This document shows positions 36,594-46,653 of a stretch of 64,000 nt of DNA, one piece after another. How positions within the stretch are numbered: position 1 is the first letter of the stretch; each line of letters opens with the position of its first letter. The DNA lies in assembly GCF_900176145.1 (NCBI RefSeq), contig NZ_FWWY01000001.1:1163819-1227818 (forward strand), written 5' to 3'. A model generated the notes under the pieces. The model was not told where the DNA came from. It ran no database searches and saw nothing but the letters and a program-made list of their open reading frames with translations. Position numbers and translations under genes: made by a program. The stretch comes from Sulfobacillus thermosulfidooxidans DSM 9293 (GTDB lineage: Bacteria; Bacillota; Sulfobacillia; Sulfobacillales; Sulfobacillaceae).

Positions 36594-37665
36594 CTAATCT
36601 TCACCCCCTTCTTTAAAAGGTTTCTGACGATGTGGCCATGGGCCACAACCACGATGGGACGCCAGTATCCCGGTCCCACTTCAACCATGCCTTCAGCATC
36701 TGGAAATCTCGTGTAAGAGGAGCGGTAGCGCCAAATGACCAGGGAATGAGGAGGCAGTGGTCTTTCTAGATACTGCGTGGGATGGGTTACTACTCCATGA
36801 TAAATCGTCGATAGTGGCAATCCTCCGGCGTAAAGTTTTGAGCAAACATAACTGAGGTCATAAACAGGCGGCTGATGCCATGTGGCTTGGGTTATGTCGG
36901 TGCTTATTTATGAGGAGCGATGCCTGCGGCAGTTAGACGGTGAAATGTCCGCCATGAAAAATGCCGGGATCCCTGTCCAACATCCAGCCAAATGCCTCGT
37001 TTTACGCCATCTTCCAAGCTTTTAATGGCAGAGGAACTCTGTGCAAAGTGGCCTCGTAAGCCATGAAAGGCATGAGTGATCACATCGCCGGGTCTTAAGG
37101 ATTCGACGATGGACTCAGGAGGCAAAAATGATCCACTGACATGAACCATCAAAGGAACATGAACCTGCTCGGCAATAAGAATACCTGTTTTAAGTAGTCG
37201 AGGGTCGTCGGCGGCGTCAATCTGCCCTAATCGAATCTTAATCCCGGCGATATCGTGGCGATGTTGTTCAATGACGTGTTCAATATGCTGTGTATCAGAA
37301 GTGTTTAACCCGGGAAATGCCACAATGGTGGGATGATGTTTAAGACCATGGGGGAGAAGCGAGATCCATAGTTTAAGGTTGGGCAGGGATTTCCGTGTGG
37401 GAACCGGGTCACGCCATCCAATGGTCCCCGCATCGCCTCCTACCAATACCCCCGAACGCAGTAAAGCATGCGGAGATACCCCAAGAGTATGGGTACTCCT
37501 GTGAATATGATCATGGAAATCAGCTAGACCGGGCAACAGAAGATCGGTATTACGTAAGGAAAACTCTTGATCGTCGTCTTGGGTAGTAATAGTCCACCGG
37601 GTGTTCATGACAAGGGAGCCGTTGCGGTCAAATTTCAGTCCGCCCTCAAATTGCCATGTACCCAT
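36590..37665 (-). pseudogene. Dihydroorotase-like amidohydrolase, frameshifted
   Basis: The first 253 codons run from ATG 37665 (LLLPGLADFHDHIHRS with the metal HxH, then a second metal His in MVHVSGS and VITHAFHG) and stop at 36904. The C-terminal part, STDITQATWHQPPVYDLSYV to the stop at 36590, continues in another frame. One missing base near 36905 would give APHIISTD and about 358 residues. The plus-strand gene at 41739 is a paralogue and has the intact STDVH equivalent. Such enzymes hydrolyse cyclic amides or N-acyl compounds. Loss of the frame separates the last metal Asp, so the present reading is inactive. Confidence 0.8.
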
Positions 37666-37688
37666 TTGTGTTCTCCTCCTCCCGTACT

Positions 37689-38885
37689 TTAGCGAATGAT
37701 TCCTTGTTCACGCCAAACTGCCAGCTCTGTTGGGGAAATGTGGAGAAGCGTTGTAAGAACGTCTTCGGTGTGTTGTCCTATTGAGCCGCCTGCCCAACGC
37801 ACTTTTCCGGGATGACGGGTGAGCTTGGGAACAATTCCCAGCATGCCCGTGGGTTCACCGTTGTCCTGGGGAGCATAGGCAATCATTTGTCGGAATTGAA
37901 TTTGGACATCCTCGGCAATATCTCGTGCACTCATGACAGGACCGGCTGGAATGCCTGCCTGTAATAAGCGCTGCATCAAATCTGATAAGTCGTGTTCGAT
38001 GGTCCATGCGGCAATCAGTGTATCGAGTTCGGTTGCATGACGAACCCGTTGCTCATTGGAGCTGAAGCGAGGATCGTTAACAAGTTGGGGTTGTTGCATG
38101 ACCGTGGTGAGCGCCTCAAATGTCGCCGAACTATTGGCTCCAATGGCAATCCATTGTTGATCACGTGTGGGATACGTGTTCGAAGGAGCGGCTCGAAGGA
38201 GTTGATTGCCAGTGCGTTCTTGAATAATGCCGGCATTGACATAATCGGGAATCAACGCCTCCGTAATGGCCAAAACCGATTCGACCAACGAAACATCAAT
38301 GTGCTCCCCTAATCCATCACGACCGCGTTGAACCAGAGCGATGAGGATCCCAATTACAGCATAGAGGGCGGCCAATTCATCGCCGAGCGAGACCCCCGTG
38401 CGAACGGGAGGACGATCAGGAAAACCCGTAATGTAGCGGATACCTCCCATCGCTTCCGCAATATTCCCAAAACCCGGGCGGTCGCGGTATGGACCTGTCA
38501 GTCCAAAACCCGAAATGTCCACATAGATGAGTTTCGGATTAAGGGAATGGAGATGCTCATAACCCAATTCCCATTGGGCCAGACGTCCTGGCCGTAGGTT
38601 CGCAATGAGGACGTCGCTTTGTTTTGCTAACTCGCGAATGATGTGCTGACCGGTGGGGTGTTTTAAGTTGACGGCAATTAATCGCTTGTTGCGAGATTGC
38701 ATAGACCACCACCAAGAATGCCCTAAAGGACTCATAGCACCCCAATGACGCAGCGGATCTCCATCTAAGGGTTCGACTTTGATGACGTCGGCTCCAAAAT
38801 CCGCGAGAATACGGGCCGCTGATGGGGCGGCTACCAATTGGCCGATTTCCAATACGCGAATGCCTTGTAAGCTCATGGTATCCAT
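37689..38885 (-). CDS. CaiB/BaiF (family III) CoA transferase
   Basis: The product has 398 residues. The N-terminus LQGIRVLEIGQLVAAPSAARILADFGADVIKVEP is diagnostic in style, NKRLIAVNLKHPTG and GFGLTGPYRDRPGFG follow, and the catalytic Asp is in VSLGDELAAL. Family III enzymes move CoA from one acyl-CoA to a free carboxylate. The gene lies between IclR and the amidohydrolase on the same strand, so an acid formed in this pathway is probably activated here. Confidence 0.9.
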   Translation of the reverse strand: MDTMSLQGIRVLEIGQLVAAPSAARILADFGADVIKVEPLDGDPLRHWGAMSPLGHSWWWSMQSRNKRLIAVNLKHPTGQHIIRELAKQSDVLIANLRPGRLAQWELGYEHLHSLNPKLIYVDISGFGLTGPYRDRPGFGNIAEAMGGIRYITGFPDRPPVRTGVSLGDELAALYAVIGILIALVQRGRDGLGEHIDVSLVESVLAITEALIPDYVNAGIIQERTGNQLLRAAPSNTYPTRDQQWIAIGANSSATFEALTTVMQQPQLVNDPRFSSNEQRVRHATELDTLIAAWTIEHDLSDLMQRLLQAGIPAGPVMSARDIAEDVQIQFRQMIAYAPQDNGEPTGMLGIVPKLTRHPGKVRWAGGSIGQHTEDVLTTLLHISPTELAVWREQGIIR

Positions 38886-38888
38886 GGT

Positions 38889-39686
38889 TTAGTCTTCCTT
38901 ATTTACTATGGACTGTGGTGGTTGCGGTGTCGCGGACAAGGCGTGTTCATTTTTTGCCGAACAGAGAAGTTGCGTAATCTTGTGCGCTTCTTGCTGTAAG
39001 GCGGAAATGATGGCGTCTTGACGATCTGTCACAAACCGTTCTTTGGGACCCGAAATACTTAACGCCGCGAGAACCTGGTTGGTCCCCGTGAAAATCGGTA
39101 CACTGATGGAGCCGAGAGCCGATTCTCGTTCTCCTAAAGATATGGCCCATTGTTTTTCACGAATTTCTTGCCAGCCGGAGAAGCTCGGCGGCGATTGTCC
39201 GGGAAAGAAGGTTACAGACTCATGAATGAGACGGTCACGAGTCTCATCGTCGAGCCATGCTAGTAAAATCCGTCCTGCTGAACCCACATGTAAAGGAAGT
39301 GGCGTCCCTACTTGAATCGTATGACGTAAGGATTCAACCCCTTCGACCCGCGCAATGCAGACCCGGGCAGAGCCAACACGGGTGTAAATACTAGCAGTGT
39401 CTCGAAACTTGCTGACTAGGCGCTGTAAACTTTCCTGACTGGCATTTTCTAAGGCGTGAGTGTTCCGTGATGAAGATGCCCAGTGGATTAACCGGCGACC
39501 AGGTTGATTGGACGGAGTTAAAATTCCTAGGTCAATAAGGGTTTGGACAATGCGGTAAATCGTTGGCCGCGGCAAGTTTAATTGCTGGCTAAGTGCCTGC
39601 AGTGTGATCGAGGAATCCTCGGTTAAAACATCGAGAATTTCCGCCATTTTGGAGAGGACAGCAATTCGACTTGAATCTGTTCGCAT
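38889..39686 (-). CDS. IclR-family transcriptional regulator
   Basis: ATG 39686 or GTG 39695 may be the start; GGAGG lies 12 or 3 bases upstream, so neither is ideal. The product has about 265 residues. An N-terminal winged helix (ITLQALSQQLNLPRPTIYRIVQTL) is followed by the effector domain (HVGSAGRILLAWLD, GERESALGSISVPIFTG). The family often controls adjacent catabolic genes on both sides. It heads the minus-strand operon and faces the plus-strand permease operon. Confidence 0.9.
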   Translation of the reverse strand: MRTDSSRIAVLSKMAEILDVLTEDSSITLQALSQQLNLPRPTIYRIVQTLIDLGILTPSNQPGRRLIHWASSSRNTHALENASQESLQRLVSKFRDTASIYTRVGSARVCIARVEGVESLRHTIQVGTPLPLHVGSAGRILLAWLDDETRDRLIHESVTFFPGQSPPSFSGWQEIREKQWAISLGERESALGSISVPIFTGTNQVLAALSISGPKERFVTDRQDAIISALQQEAHKITQLLCSAKNEHALSATPQPPQSIVNKED

Positions 39687-40263
39687 TGTGGACACTTACC
39701 TCCATATTCCGGACAAATAAATTATATGAAGGGGAGGAATAAAAATCAATACAACAAGCAGAAATTTTAGAAAATAATAAAGAAACTCGTACATGAAAAT
39801 GGGTACCGATGTCTCAAGTTATGCCTACTCATCATAACGACCATGCGCCGCAGTGGTCTTACGAGCGCATCCACGAATCAGATCAAAATCCATCAAATAA
39901 CTTCTTGGCAAACCAATAACATTCCCGCCTTATCATTTCTTATTGCATTGGCATGGCGACAACAAGAGCGAGCTCGTTACGGCATTTTGCCAGGATAAAA
40001 AGCTTCAATCATCTCGGGAGCGGTCACAAAAGGAGATTGTCTATTTTCGTTTAGCAGGACAATTTTTTCGGCAATTTCTATGTCAGAATACAAATGGTTT
40101 GTGTAAGGTATCTGTTATGATCAACGTGAAAGACGACATAATTCCTCGGGTAAATCTCGTAATCCGCCAAAAGTTTTTTGTGTGATGTCAATAGTATTTG
40201 TGTCATTCGTGATATTTTGTCGGTTCATCACCAATTCCTAACATGATGAAAGGAGTGACGACA
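39687..40263. other. Control region between the two catabolic operons
   Basis: No gene is supported. The stretch 40160-40235 contains related T-rich elements (TTTTTTGTGTGATG and TTTGTGTCATTCGTGA) that could be regulator sites. An 80-codon frame at 39943-40185 lacks a ribosome site. Confidence 0.4.
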
Positions 40264-41739
40264 ATGGCCGTTGAGGAAATGGTCGTGGAACAAGATAAAG
40301 CGTTTCATGTGGAGACCCATGGTATTGATATTATTCCCGAAAATCAACGCCACGGGTCGCCGAAAGATTTATTTTGGGTGTGGATTGCGGGGAATCTCAC
40401 CTTTGGGGAATTTGTTATCGGGGATCTCTTTATTCAAATGGGTCTCAGTTTATGGGAAGCGCTGGCGATTGATCTCTTTTGTGCCGTGGCCTATGTCATT
40501 TTAGGATGGATGAGCTTGGCCGGACCCAAAGCGGGCACGGCGACCCTAACGATTTCGCGGGCGATTTTTGGGATTAAAGGCAACCGCCTCCCCGCCTTAT
40601 TTAGTTGGATTGATACGGTGGGATGGGAAGCGGTGAACACGGTGCTGACGGTGTTTGCCCTGGTGGAACTCTTTGGTCTTATCGGATTACCCCATCAAGG
40701 TGTCGGCGTGACGATTGCCGCCCTCGTGATTAGTCTCTTGTTGACCTATATTGTGCCGATTTTAGGTCACCAAACTGTCGTGGTCATGCAGCGGATTTTA
40801 GCGTACGGGCTGGCCCTGTTGTCTCTTGGCTTATTCTTCGTGGTGTTGCCGCATGTGCCGTGGAATTTCGCTGCCTCGGCCCATCCTTGGGCGGCCAATA
40901 ATACCTTAACCTTTATTTTCGGCTTGTCAGTGGGACTGATGTCCACGGTGCTGTCGTGGACCAATTATGGATCCGACTATTCCCGCTATCTGCCGAAAAA
41001 CGTGTCGGCGAAAGCGGTGGTGGGCTACACCTGGCTAGGATCAGGGATTGCGGCCATTGTGATGCTGGGGCTCGGAAGTATTGTGGGCACCCTGGTGAAC
41101 TCCCAGGCCTATGCTGCCAATCCGGTGACAGCGATTGTGAAAATCTTGCCGGGATGGTATGACATTCCCTTTTTACTGGTGGTGATTGCGGGTCTCGTGA
41201 CCGGCAACTACCTTAATTCTTACAGTTCCTCCATGAGCTTTTTAGCTATGGGCGCGAAAATTCACCGGTTAGCCTCCGCCCTGCTCGACAGTGGGATTGC
41301 GGTGGCCATTACGTTATATGCCCTGTTTTTAGCTCCGGCTTTCCTGACGTTTTTCCAAAACTTTTTAGATTTAGCGGTCTTGGTGATCGGGCCATGGACG
41401 GGTATGTTTTTGGCGCATTACTTTGCGACAAAAGGGAACTATGATGCGCCCAGTTTGGTCATGGAGACTCCCCAGAGCCGCTACTGGTTTCAGGGGGGGA
41501 CGAACTGGCCGGCTATTATCATTTTTCTGGTGTCGGCGTTCATGGCCTTTTGGTTTGTGGATTCGACCTTGTGGGTGAGTCCCGTGTCGAAAAACTGGTT
41601 GGGCGGCATGGATTTGAGTGCGTTTGTGGGGCCCATTTTGGGATTTGTTTTGTATTGGCAGTGGTACCAGACGCGTCTATCTACTCACCATGTTTCGATC
41701 GAACCGTGGGCGGCTATTAAGGAAGAAGGCGAAGCATAA
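40264..41739 (+). CDS. NCS1-family nucleobase/hydantoin/cytosine permease
   Basis: ATG 40264 is eight bases after AAAGGAG. The product has 491 residues and twelve membrane helices. NCS1 features include DLFWVWIAGNLTFGEFVIGD near helix 1, AGPKAGTATLTISRAIFG and the FSWIDTVGWEAVN segment of helix 3. These transporters import cytosine, purines, allantoin or hydantoins with H+ or Na+. It is first in the plus-strand operon; its stop overlaps the next start. It points to a nitrogen-containing ring compound as the pathway substrate. Confidence 0.92.
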   Translation: MAVEEMVVEQDKAFHVETHGIDIIPENQRHGSPKDLFWVWIAGNLTFGEFVIGDLFIQMGLSLWEALAIDLFCAVAYVILGWMSLAGPKAGTATLTISRAIFGIKGNRLPALFSWIDTVGWEAVNTVLTVFALVELFGLIGLPHQGVGVTIAALVISLLLTYIVPILGHQTVVVMQRILAYGLALLSLGLFFVVLPHVPWNFAASAHPWAANNTLTFIFGLSVGLMSTVLSWTNYGSDYSRYLPKNVSAKAVVGYTWLGSGIAAIVMLGLGSIVGTLVNSQAYAANPVTAIVKILPGWYDIPFLLVVIAGLVTGNYLNSYSSSMSFLAMGAKIHRLASALLDSGIAVAITLYALFLAPAFLTFFQNFLDLAVLVIGPWTGMFLAHYFATKGNYDAPSLVMETPQSRYWFQGGTNWPAIIIFLVSAFMAFWFVDSTLWVSPVSKNWLGGMDLSAFVGPILGFVLYWQWYQTRLSTHHVSIEPWAAIKEEGEA

Positions 41740-42932
41740 TGGTTGATTTAGTGATCCGTGGGGCTCGGGTTCTCTCTCCGGCAAATGGGCTTGATGTGGT
41801 GACAGATGTCAGTGTTACGGGCACGCAAATTGATGATGTCGGTCCCTTTGAGCCAGGGAAAACCGCCAGACAAGAAATTGATGGCAGAGGATATCTATTA
41901 AGCCCCGGTTTTATCGATTTTCATGTTCATGGTTTTGCTTATTTCACCGATTATGGTACCTACCCGGACGATGTTGGTGTGCGCTCAGGGGTGACGACCG
42001 TAGTTGATCAAGGAAGTGCGGGATATTTAACCTTTCCCGCCTTCCACGAATTTATGGTAAAACACAGTGCGACCCGGGTTTTGTCCTATTTGAATATTGG
42101 GGCAGTTGGTACGATCAAAGGCAGCATGCTACCCGCCTTACACGGACCAGATACCGTGGATGTTGGGGCTGTGGTCGAATTGATTGCAAAATATCCCCAA
42201 ATTATTAAAGGCATCAAAACGCATGCCGAAATGGGCGGGGTTGCCCGGTGGGGTTTTCGTGTTCTCCAAAAAGCCAAAGAGGCGGCAAAGCGAGCTGGCG
42301 TACCCTGTTATGTTCATACGGGGAAATTGATCCCTGCTGAGGGATTTCAATTGCCCGATCCCGATACCATTTTGCCCCAGGCTTTGGAATACCTCGAACC
42401 CGGGGATATTTTAACCCACTGTTTTACAGGACATCCGGGCGGCATTGTGAAAACGACGGGCGAGGTACACGAAGCGGTGCGACATGCGACTCAAAATGGT
42501 GTGTATCTCGATGTGGGCTACGGGGAACATTTCTCCTTTGACATTGCCCAAAAGGTGTTAGACCAGGGCGTGATGCCCTACCTCGTCAGTAGCGATGTTC
42601 ACGCATTGTTTAATCGACCGCACAGTTTACAAGCCACCTATGGCCTTTTTAGCGCCTTATCGCACTTGATGGCATTAGGAATTCCTTTAAACGATTTGAT
42701 TGCCATGGTTACGGACCACCCAGCCAAGATTTTAGGGCTCGATCAGGAACTAGGCCGGATTGAGCCAGGGTATCAAGCCGATTTGACCTTATTTCGTCTG
42801 GAATCGGGATCATTCACGTTTCGCGACCGTTTCGGGGTCAGTGTGTCCGCCCAGACGAGGCTGGTGCCAGAATTGACGATACGCCAAGGGGTTCGCTATC
42901 CGGTTCAGGTCATGGAGGAATCGGAGGTGTAA
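41739..42932 (+). CDS. Dihydroorotase-like metal-dependent amidohydrolase
   Basis: The product has 397 residues; ATG overlaps the permease stop. PGFIDFHVHGFAYF supplies the first metal His pair, a KGIKTHAEM segment the bridging Lys, CYVHTG and LTHCFTGHPGG the next His ligands, and VSSDVHALFN the Asp. It looks like the amidohydrolase/deacetylase group related to dihydroorotase and hydantoinase. It should hydrolyse a cyclic amide or N-acyl bond. A damaged paralogue lies on the other strand at 36590-37665. Confidence 0.88.
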   Translation: MVDLVIRGARVLSPANGLDVVTDVSVTGTQIDDVGPFEPGKTARQEIDGRGYLLSPGFIDFHVHGFAYFTDYGTYPDDVGVRSGVTTVVDQGSAGYLTFPAFHEFMVKHSATRVLSYLNIGAVGTIKGSMLPALHGPDTVDVGAVVELIAKYPQIIKGIKTHAEMGGVARWGFRVLQKAKEAAKRAGVPCYVHTGKLIPAEGFQLPDPDTILPQALEYLEPGDILTHCFTGHPGGIVKTTGEVHEAVRHATQNGVYLDVGYGEHFSFDIAQKVLDQGVMPYLVSSDVHALFNRPHSLQATYGLFSALSHLMALGIPLNDLIAMVTDHPAKILGLDQELGRIEPGYQADLTLFRLESGSFTFRDRFGVSVSAQTRLVPELTIRQGVRYPVQVMEESEV

Positions 42933-42945
42933 AGGGGGAATGCGC

Positions 42946-44106
42946 GTGATTAAAAGTCAGGATTTGTCCCCGCGGCTTGTGGGTGTGATCCAGGCGAAAG
43001 ACGTCGTGTCCTATGAGAGTCCTTGGCTGCTCCATCCGGGTCCCCCTTTATCACGTGCCTTGGATACCCTTTATCCTGCACAACGGAAAACACTGAAAGC
43101 CTTGGCCTTATGGGAACATTGGTCCGATGATGATAAGGAGTTGAAACAGTCTCTCAGGTTGTTTCCAACGCAAGATTTTCATATTGCTGCGCCATTAGTG
43201 GGATGGGTTTCGCCATCAATGTTGTTGTGGGTTGTCGAAGATCCAATCACCCATTTTAAGGGGTATGCGCCAATAAACGAAGGCACGGGTCCGAGTCTTC
43301 GAATGGGTGAGGTGTCTAAGGCAATCTTAGACCGCCAAGAGTGGCTCAACCAGGTTTTTGCCCCGGTGATGACAGAACTATTGCATGTTCTCGATATTCA
43401 ACTCTGGCCGATTATTCAACAAGCTCTGTATATGGGCGATGAACTGCACATGCGCTCTGTCGCGGCATCTTTTGTGTTTCAAAATCTCTTAATGCGTCCT
43501 TTGTTGACGTCGGGACGGTTTGGCGCATTAAGCCTGACCGATCAAATGATGTTCTTTCAGGTTTTATGGGGGAACCCGCTTGCCTTTTTAAACATTGTCA
43601 TGGCCATGAGCCAAATTTATTTTCAGTACTGGGCAGAGCAAAAGTTTCCCGCCAACATGATTACAGCCATCGGCGCCAATGGATTTGCTTGGGGCTACCG
43701 CTGTCACGACGACCCGGCTCATTGGCAGCTTGTTCCCGCCCCATTGGCCGTACCAGGACGGCAGGTGGCGCGATCTTTTCTTCCCATTATCGGCGATAGT
43801 TTTGTGTGCGAGGTAATGGGATTTGGGGGACAGATTATTCACAATGCGCCAGGTCTTTGGCAAGACATAGGCTATGTTCCGCCTCTTTCTCCATCAGAAT
43901 TTGGTCGGTCGGCTTTGTGTGCTCAAAATCTCCCCGTTGTTTTAGCAGGTGAAGAGATGCCCTTGCGTGGTGGAGCGTGTCCGTCGGATTTGCCCCATAT
44001 GGCCTTTGATACGGCGTGTGTGGGCATCGAAGGAGGATTTTTAGGAGCAGGCCGCGTGGACGGGAGTTCCTGGTACCGATCGAAGCGGGATGAATGTTAT
44101 GGCTAA
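42946..44106 (+). CDS. DUF1116 protein (AllG/YlbE-like)
   Basis: GTG 42946 is seven bases after AAAGGGGG; ATG 42940 is too close to it. The product has 386 residues. Family features are LLHPGPPLSRALD, IAAPLVGWVSPSMLLWVV, APINEGTGPSLRMGEVS, QALYMGDELHMRSVAA and GDSFVCEVMGFGGQIIHNAPG. AllG is one component of the oxamate carbamoyltransferase complex in allantoin fermentation. Its usual partners (FdrA/AllF, AllH and a carbamate kinase) are not in the window, so the role here may differ. Its end overlaps the next gene by eight bases. Confidence 0.82.
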   Translation: MIKSQDLSPRLVGVIQAKDVVSYESPWLLHPGPPLSRALDTLYPAQRKTLKALALWEHWSDDDKELKQSLRLFPTQDFHIAAPLVGWVSPSMLLWVVEDPITHFKGYAPINEGTGPSLRMGEVSKAILDRQEWLNQVFAPVMTELLHVLDIQLWPIIQQALYMGDELHMRSVAASFVFQNLLMRPLLTSGRFGALSLTDQMMFFQVLWGNPLAFLNIVMAMSQIYFQYWAEQKFPANMITAIGANGFAWGYRCHDDPAHWQLVPAPLAVPGRQVARSFLPIIGDSFVCEVMGFGGQIIHNAPGLWQDIGYVPPLSPSEFGRSALCAQNLPVVLAGEEMPLRGGACPSDLPHMAFDTACVGIEGGFLGAGRVDGSSWYRSKRDECYG

Positions 44107-45721
44107 TTACGCTGACTATCTATTGATGTGGTTAACAAGGCAAGGCGTAACCCGGATTTTCGGAAATCCCGGAACGACAGAACTCCCGCTCATTGAGGCG
44201 TTAGCACGGCAGTCGCAAATTGAATATGTCTTAGGACTTCATGAAACAGCCGTGTGTGCCATGGCTGATGGATTAGCAAGACTGACCCGCCATATTCAAG
44301 TGGTGTCACTCCATGCTGCTCCGGGCCTAGCCAATGCGGAAGCCATGATTTACAATGCCGCTTTTAGCCATAGTCCGTTACTGTTACTGATTGGGCAGCA
44401 AGATACCCGTCTCTCCTATGAGCGCCCTTTTCTTGGAGCCGATTTGAAAGATAGGATAAAGCCCTTAGTCTTAGATGTGTGGGATATTACCGACCCGGAT
44501 CATCTTCTTCGCTCTTTGCGACAGGCCTGGGCACGTTTACAGGTAGAACCCTCAGGACCGGTTGCCTTGATTCTTCCCATGAATATTTTGTCACAATCCG
44601 TTGAGAACAATGAAGACCCGTTATGGCAAGCTCCTGTTGTCCCTGTGAGGACCACCAATCAGCCCAGTCAAGAGATTATTGAGGAGTTTGTCTCCCTCTT
44701 AGCCCGACCGATACCCAAGGCGCTGGTGATAGGAGACCGGGCGGTAACCAATCCCGAAGTGTTGCCGGCTCTTTTTCGGGTGGCGCACTATGGACATTGT
44801 GATGTGTTTAGCGAACCCTTTGCCACGCAATTGACGTTCTTACCCTGGAATGACGGTTGTTATTACGGACGTCTTCCCCGGCAGGAAAAGGATTTGGCCA
44901 GGCGTTTGGCGCCCTATCGTCATGTTATTGGACTAGGGACTGAAATGTTTCGGGTCTTTACCCGGGACGAGGATCACCTGCCATGGTGGGATCAAGCTCA
45001 GGTCACACAAGTGGACAGCGATGTGCGCTATTTTCACTATGCTCCCGGCACCACGAGTATTCTTTCTTCGTTAGACGCTTTCATTATCGGCGTGGCGAAT
45101 GATCTTCCTGATGGCATACCATGTGAACCCCGTGCGGTTTCAGGCATTCAAGACCTTACCCGTCCACGAGCTGAGGAATGGGAGACACGTGACGGAACAG
45201 AACAATTCTGGTCCTCTTTAGCATCGTGGATTTCGCCCGACATGATTGTGGTGGATGAAAGTATCTCCGGGCAAAATGCGCTTTTGCGCCATCTTCAGCG
45301 CCAAGAGCCGAAAACCTATTACGCGCAGGCCGGCGGTTCACTGGGTTGGGGCATCGGTGCAGCGGTGGGGATGTGCTTTGACCAGGGAAAGCCGGTGATT
45401 GCGATTGTGGGCGACGGCAGTGCGCTATTTGGACTTTATGCTTTATGGACTGCGGCTCAATACCAGTTGCCGGTGCGGGTGTTAATTTACGATAACCACG
45501 GATACCAGATTCTTAAAGATCAGTTGCCCGATAACCCGAGGGCTCATAGCTTGCTCGATATTCGCGGACCCACGATTCGTTGGCAACCGCTTTTGGCGGG
45601 TTTATCCTGTCCCGTTTTTGAGTCGGAACTTCCCAAAGAGCCCTGGGAATTCGAAAAAGTGTGGCAGCAATTTATCAGCCAAAGAGGACCGAGTGTATGG
45701 GTTGTTCATGAAAAAATCTGA
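44099..45721 (+). CDS. ThDP-dependent decarboxylase, benzoylformate decarboxylase-like
   Basis: The start is ATG 44099 or 44090; GGGAT favours the former. The product has 540 residues. The N-terminal domain has RIFGNPGTTELPLIEAL and the catalytic Glu in GLHETAVCAMADG. The C-terminal ThDP motif is GDGSALFGLYALWTA with YDNHGYQ. The nearest family style is benzoylformate/phosphonopyruvate decarboxylase or acetolactate synthase-like. It would decarboxylate a 2-keto acid released by the pathway. It overlaps the DUF1116 gene and so belongs to the same operon. Confidence 0.85.
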   Translation: MANYADYLLMWLTRQGVTRIFGNPGTTELPLIEALARQSQIEYVLGLHETAVCAMADGLARLTRHIQVVSLHAAPGLANAEAMIYNAAFSHSPLLLLIGQQDTRLSYERPFLGADLKDRIKPLVLDVWDITDPDHLLRSLRQAWARLQVEPSGPVALILPMNILSQSVENNEDPLWQAPVVPVRTTNQPSQEIIEEFVSLLARPIPKALVIGDRAVTNPEVLPALFRVAHYGHCDVFSEPFATQLTFLPWNDGCYYGRLPRQEKDLARRLAPYRHVIGLGTEMFRVFTRDEDHLPWWDQAQVTQVDSDVRYFHYAPGTTSILSSLDAFIIGVANDLPDGIPCEPRAVSGIQDLTRPRAEEWETRDGTEQFWSSLASWISPDMIVVDESISGQNALLRHLQRQEPKTYYAQAGGSLGWGIGAAVGMCFDQGKPVIAIVGDGSALFGLYALWTAAQYQLPVRVLIYDNHGYQILKDQLPDNPRAHSLLDIRGPTIRWQPLLAGLSCPVFESELPKEPWEFEKVWQQFISQRGPSVWVVHEKI

Positions 45722-45742
45722 TCGCGTTTTGAGGTGATTTTT

Positions 45743-46624
45743 GTGTATCCCTACCCTTTTGATTATGTCCGTCCTGACACCCTCGAAGAGGCATTGGTTT
45801 TGGCTCAAGAGGATGGCATGAAGTATTTAGCGGGCGGGCAGAGTTTGTTGCCGTTATTGAACTTGCATGTGGCCGAGATTAAAGGAGTCATTGATCTCCA
45901 ACAGGTCGCTCCCCGTTTAAAGTTTATTGAATGGGAACAAGATCACGTTGTCCTCGGTTCGTTTTTAACGCACGAGGAACTTCATCATGCGAGCTTGTTG
46001 GGGCGGCGTTGCCCCTTATTTCCCATGGCTGCGGCTTGTATTGGCCATCCCCGTATTCGTCAAAGAGGAACCTTAGGCGGCAGCCTCGCCCATGCCGATC
46101 CGTTGGCCGAATGGCTTTTGGTGATGACTCTTCTAGAGGGGAAGGTTATTCTCACCTCTTCCCAAGGGGAACGCCAAATTCCCTTTCAAGAGTACTTGTT
46201 GGGACCGATGATGACCGTACTGGATCCGGGTGAACTGATTGTGGCCGTGGACATTTCCCTACCGGAGGCGGCCAGTTATGGGTTCGTTGAGATGTCAAGA
46301 CGACCAGGGGATTATGCCTTGGTAGCCGCCGGTGTGTCTGTCCTGTGGGATCAGGACCGGATTGCCAAGGCGTCTATTGCTGTAAGCGGCATATCAGACG
46401 TTCCCGTCACCTTTCCCGTTATCACCAGGAACCTATCTGATGAATACCCATCGCTAGGACTGATCGATGACGTCAAACGGGCGATTGAAGCCGAGGTAGA
46501 TCCGCCTTCCGATATCTTGGCGGATGCATCCTATAGGCGGCATTTGGCAGCAACGCTTGTGGGAAGAGCTCTTTATCAAGCCTTTGATGACAGAGTTCAA
46601 GGGCAAAGGCTGATGGCCAAATGA
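45743..46624 (+). CDS. Molybdenum hydroxylase FAD-binding subunit (CoxM/XdhB type), set 1
   Basis: GTG 45743 is eight bases after GAGG. The product has 293 residues. YLAGGQSLLPLLNLHV is the first FAD motif and QRGTLGGSLAHADPLAEW the second. In this family the subunit passes electrons from the iron-sulfur subunit to NAD+ or another acceptor. The small and large subunits follow immediately, with the next start region inside a four-base overlap zone. Confidence 0.92.
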   Translation: MYPYPFDYVRPDTLEEALVLAQEDGMKYLAGGQSLLPLLNLHVAEIKGVIDLQQVAPRLKFIEWEQDHVVLGSFLTHEELHHASLLGRRCPLFPMAAACIGHPRIRQRGTLGGSLAHADPLAEWLLVMTLLEGKVILTSSQGERQIPFQEYLLGPMMTVLDPGELIVAVDISLPEAASYGFVEMSRRPGDYALVAAGVSVLWDQDRIAKASIAVSGISDVPVTFPVITRNLSDEYPSLGLIDDVKRAIEAEVDPPSDILADASYRRHLAATLVGRALYQAFDDRVQGQRLMAK

Positions 46625-46653
46625 GGGAGAACGTTCGGCCGGGAGGAGATATG

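Noticed and set aside
39943-40185. 80-codon frame between the IclR and NCS1 genes
   Set aside because: No ribosome site and no protein-like features; it lies in the expected control region.
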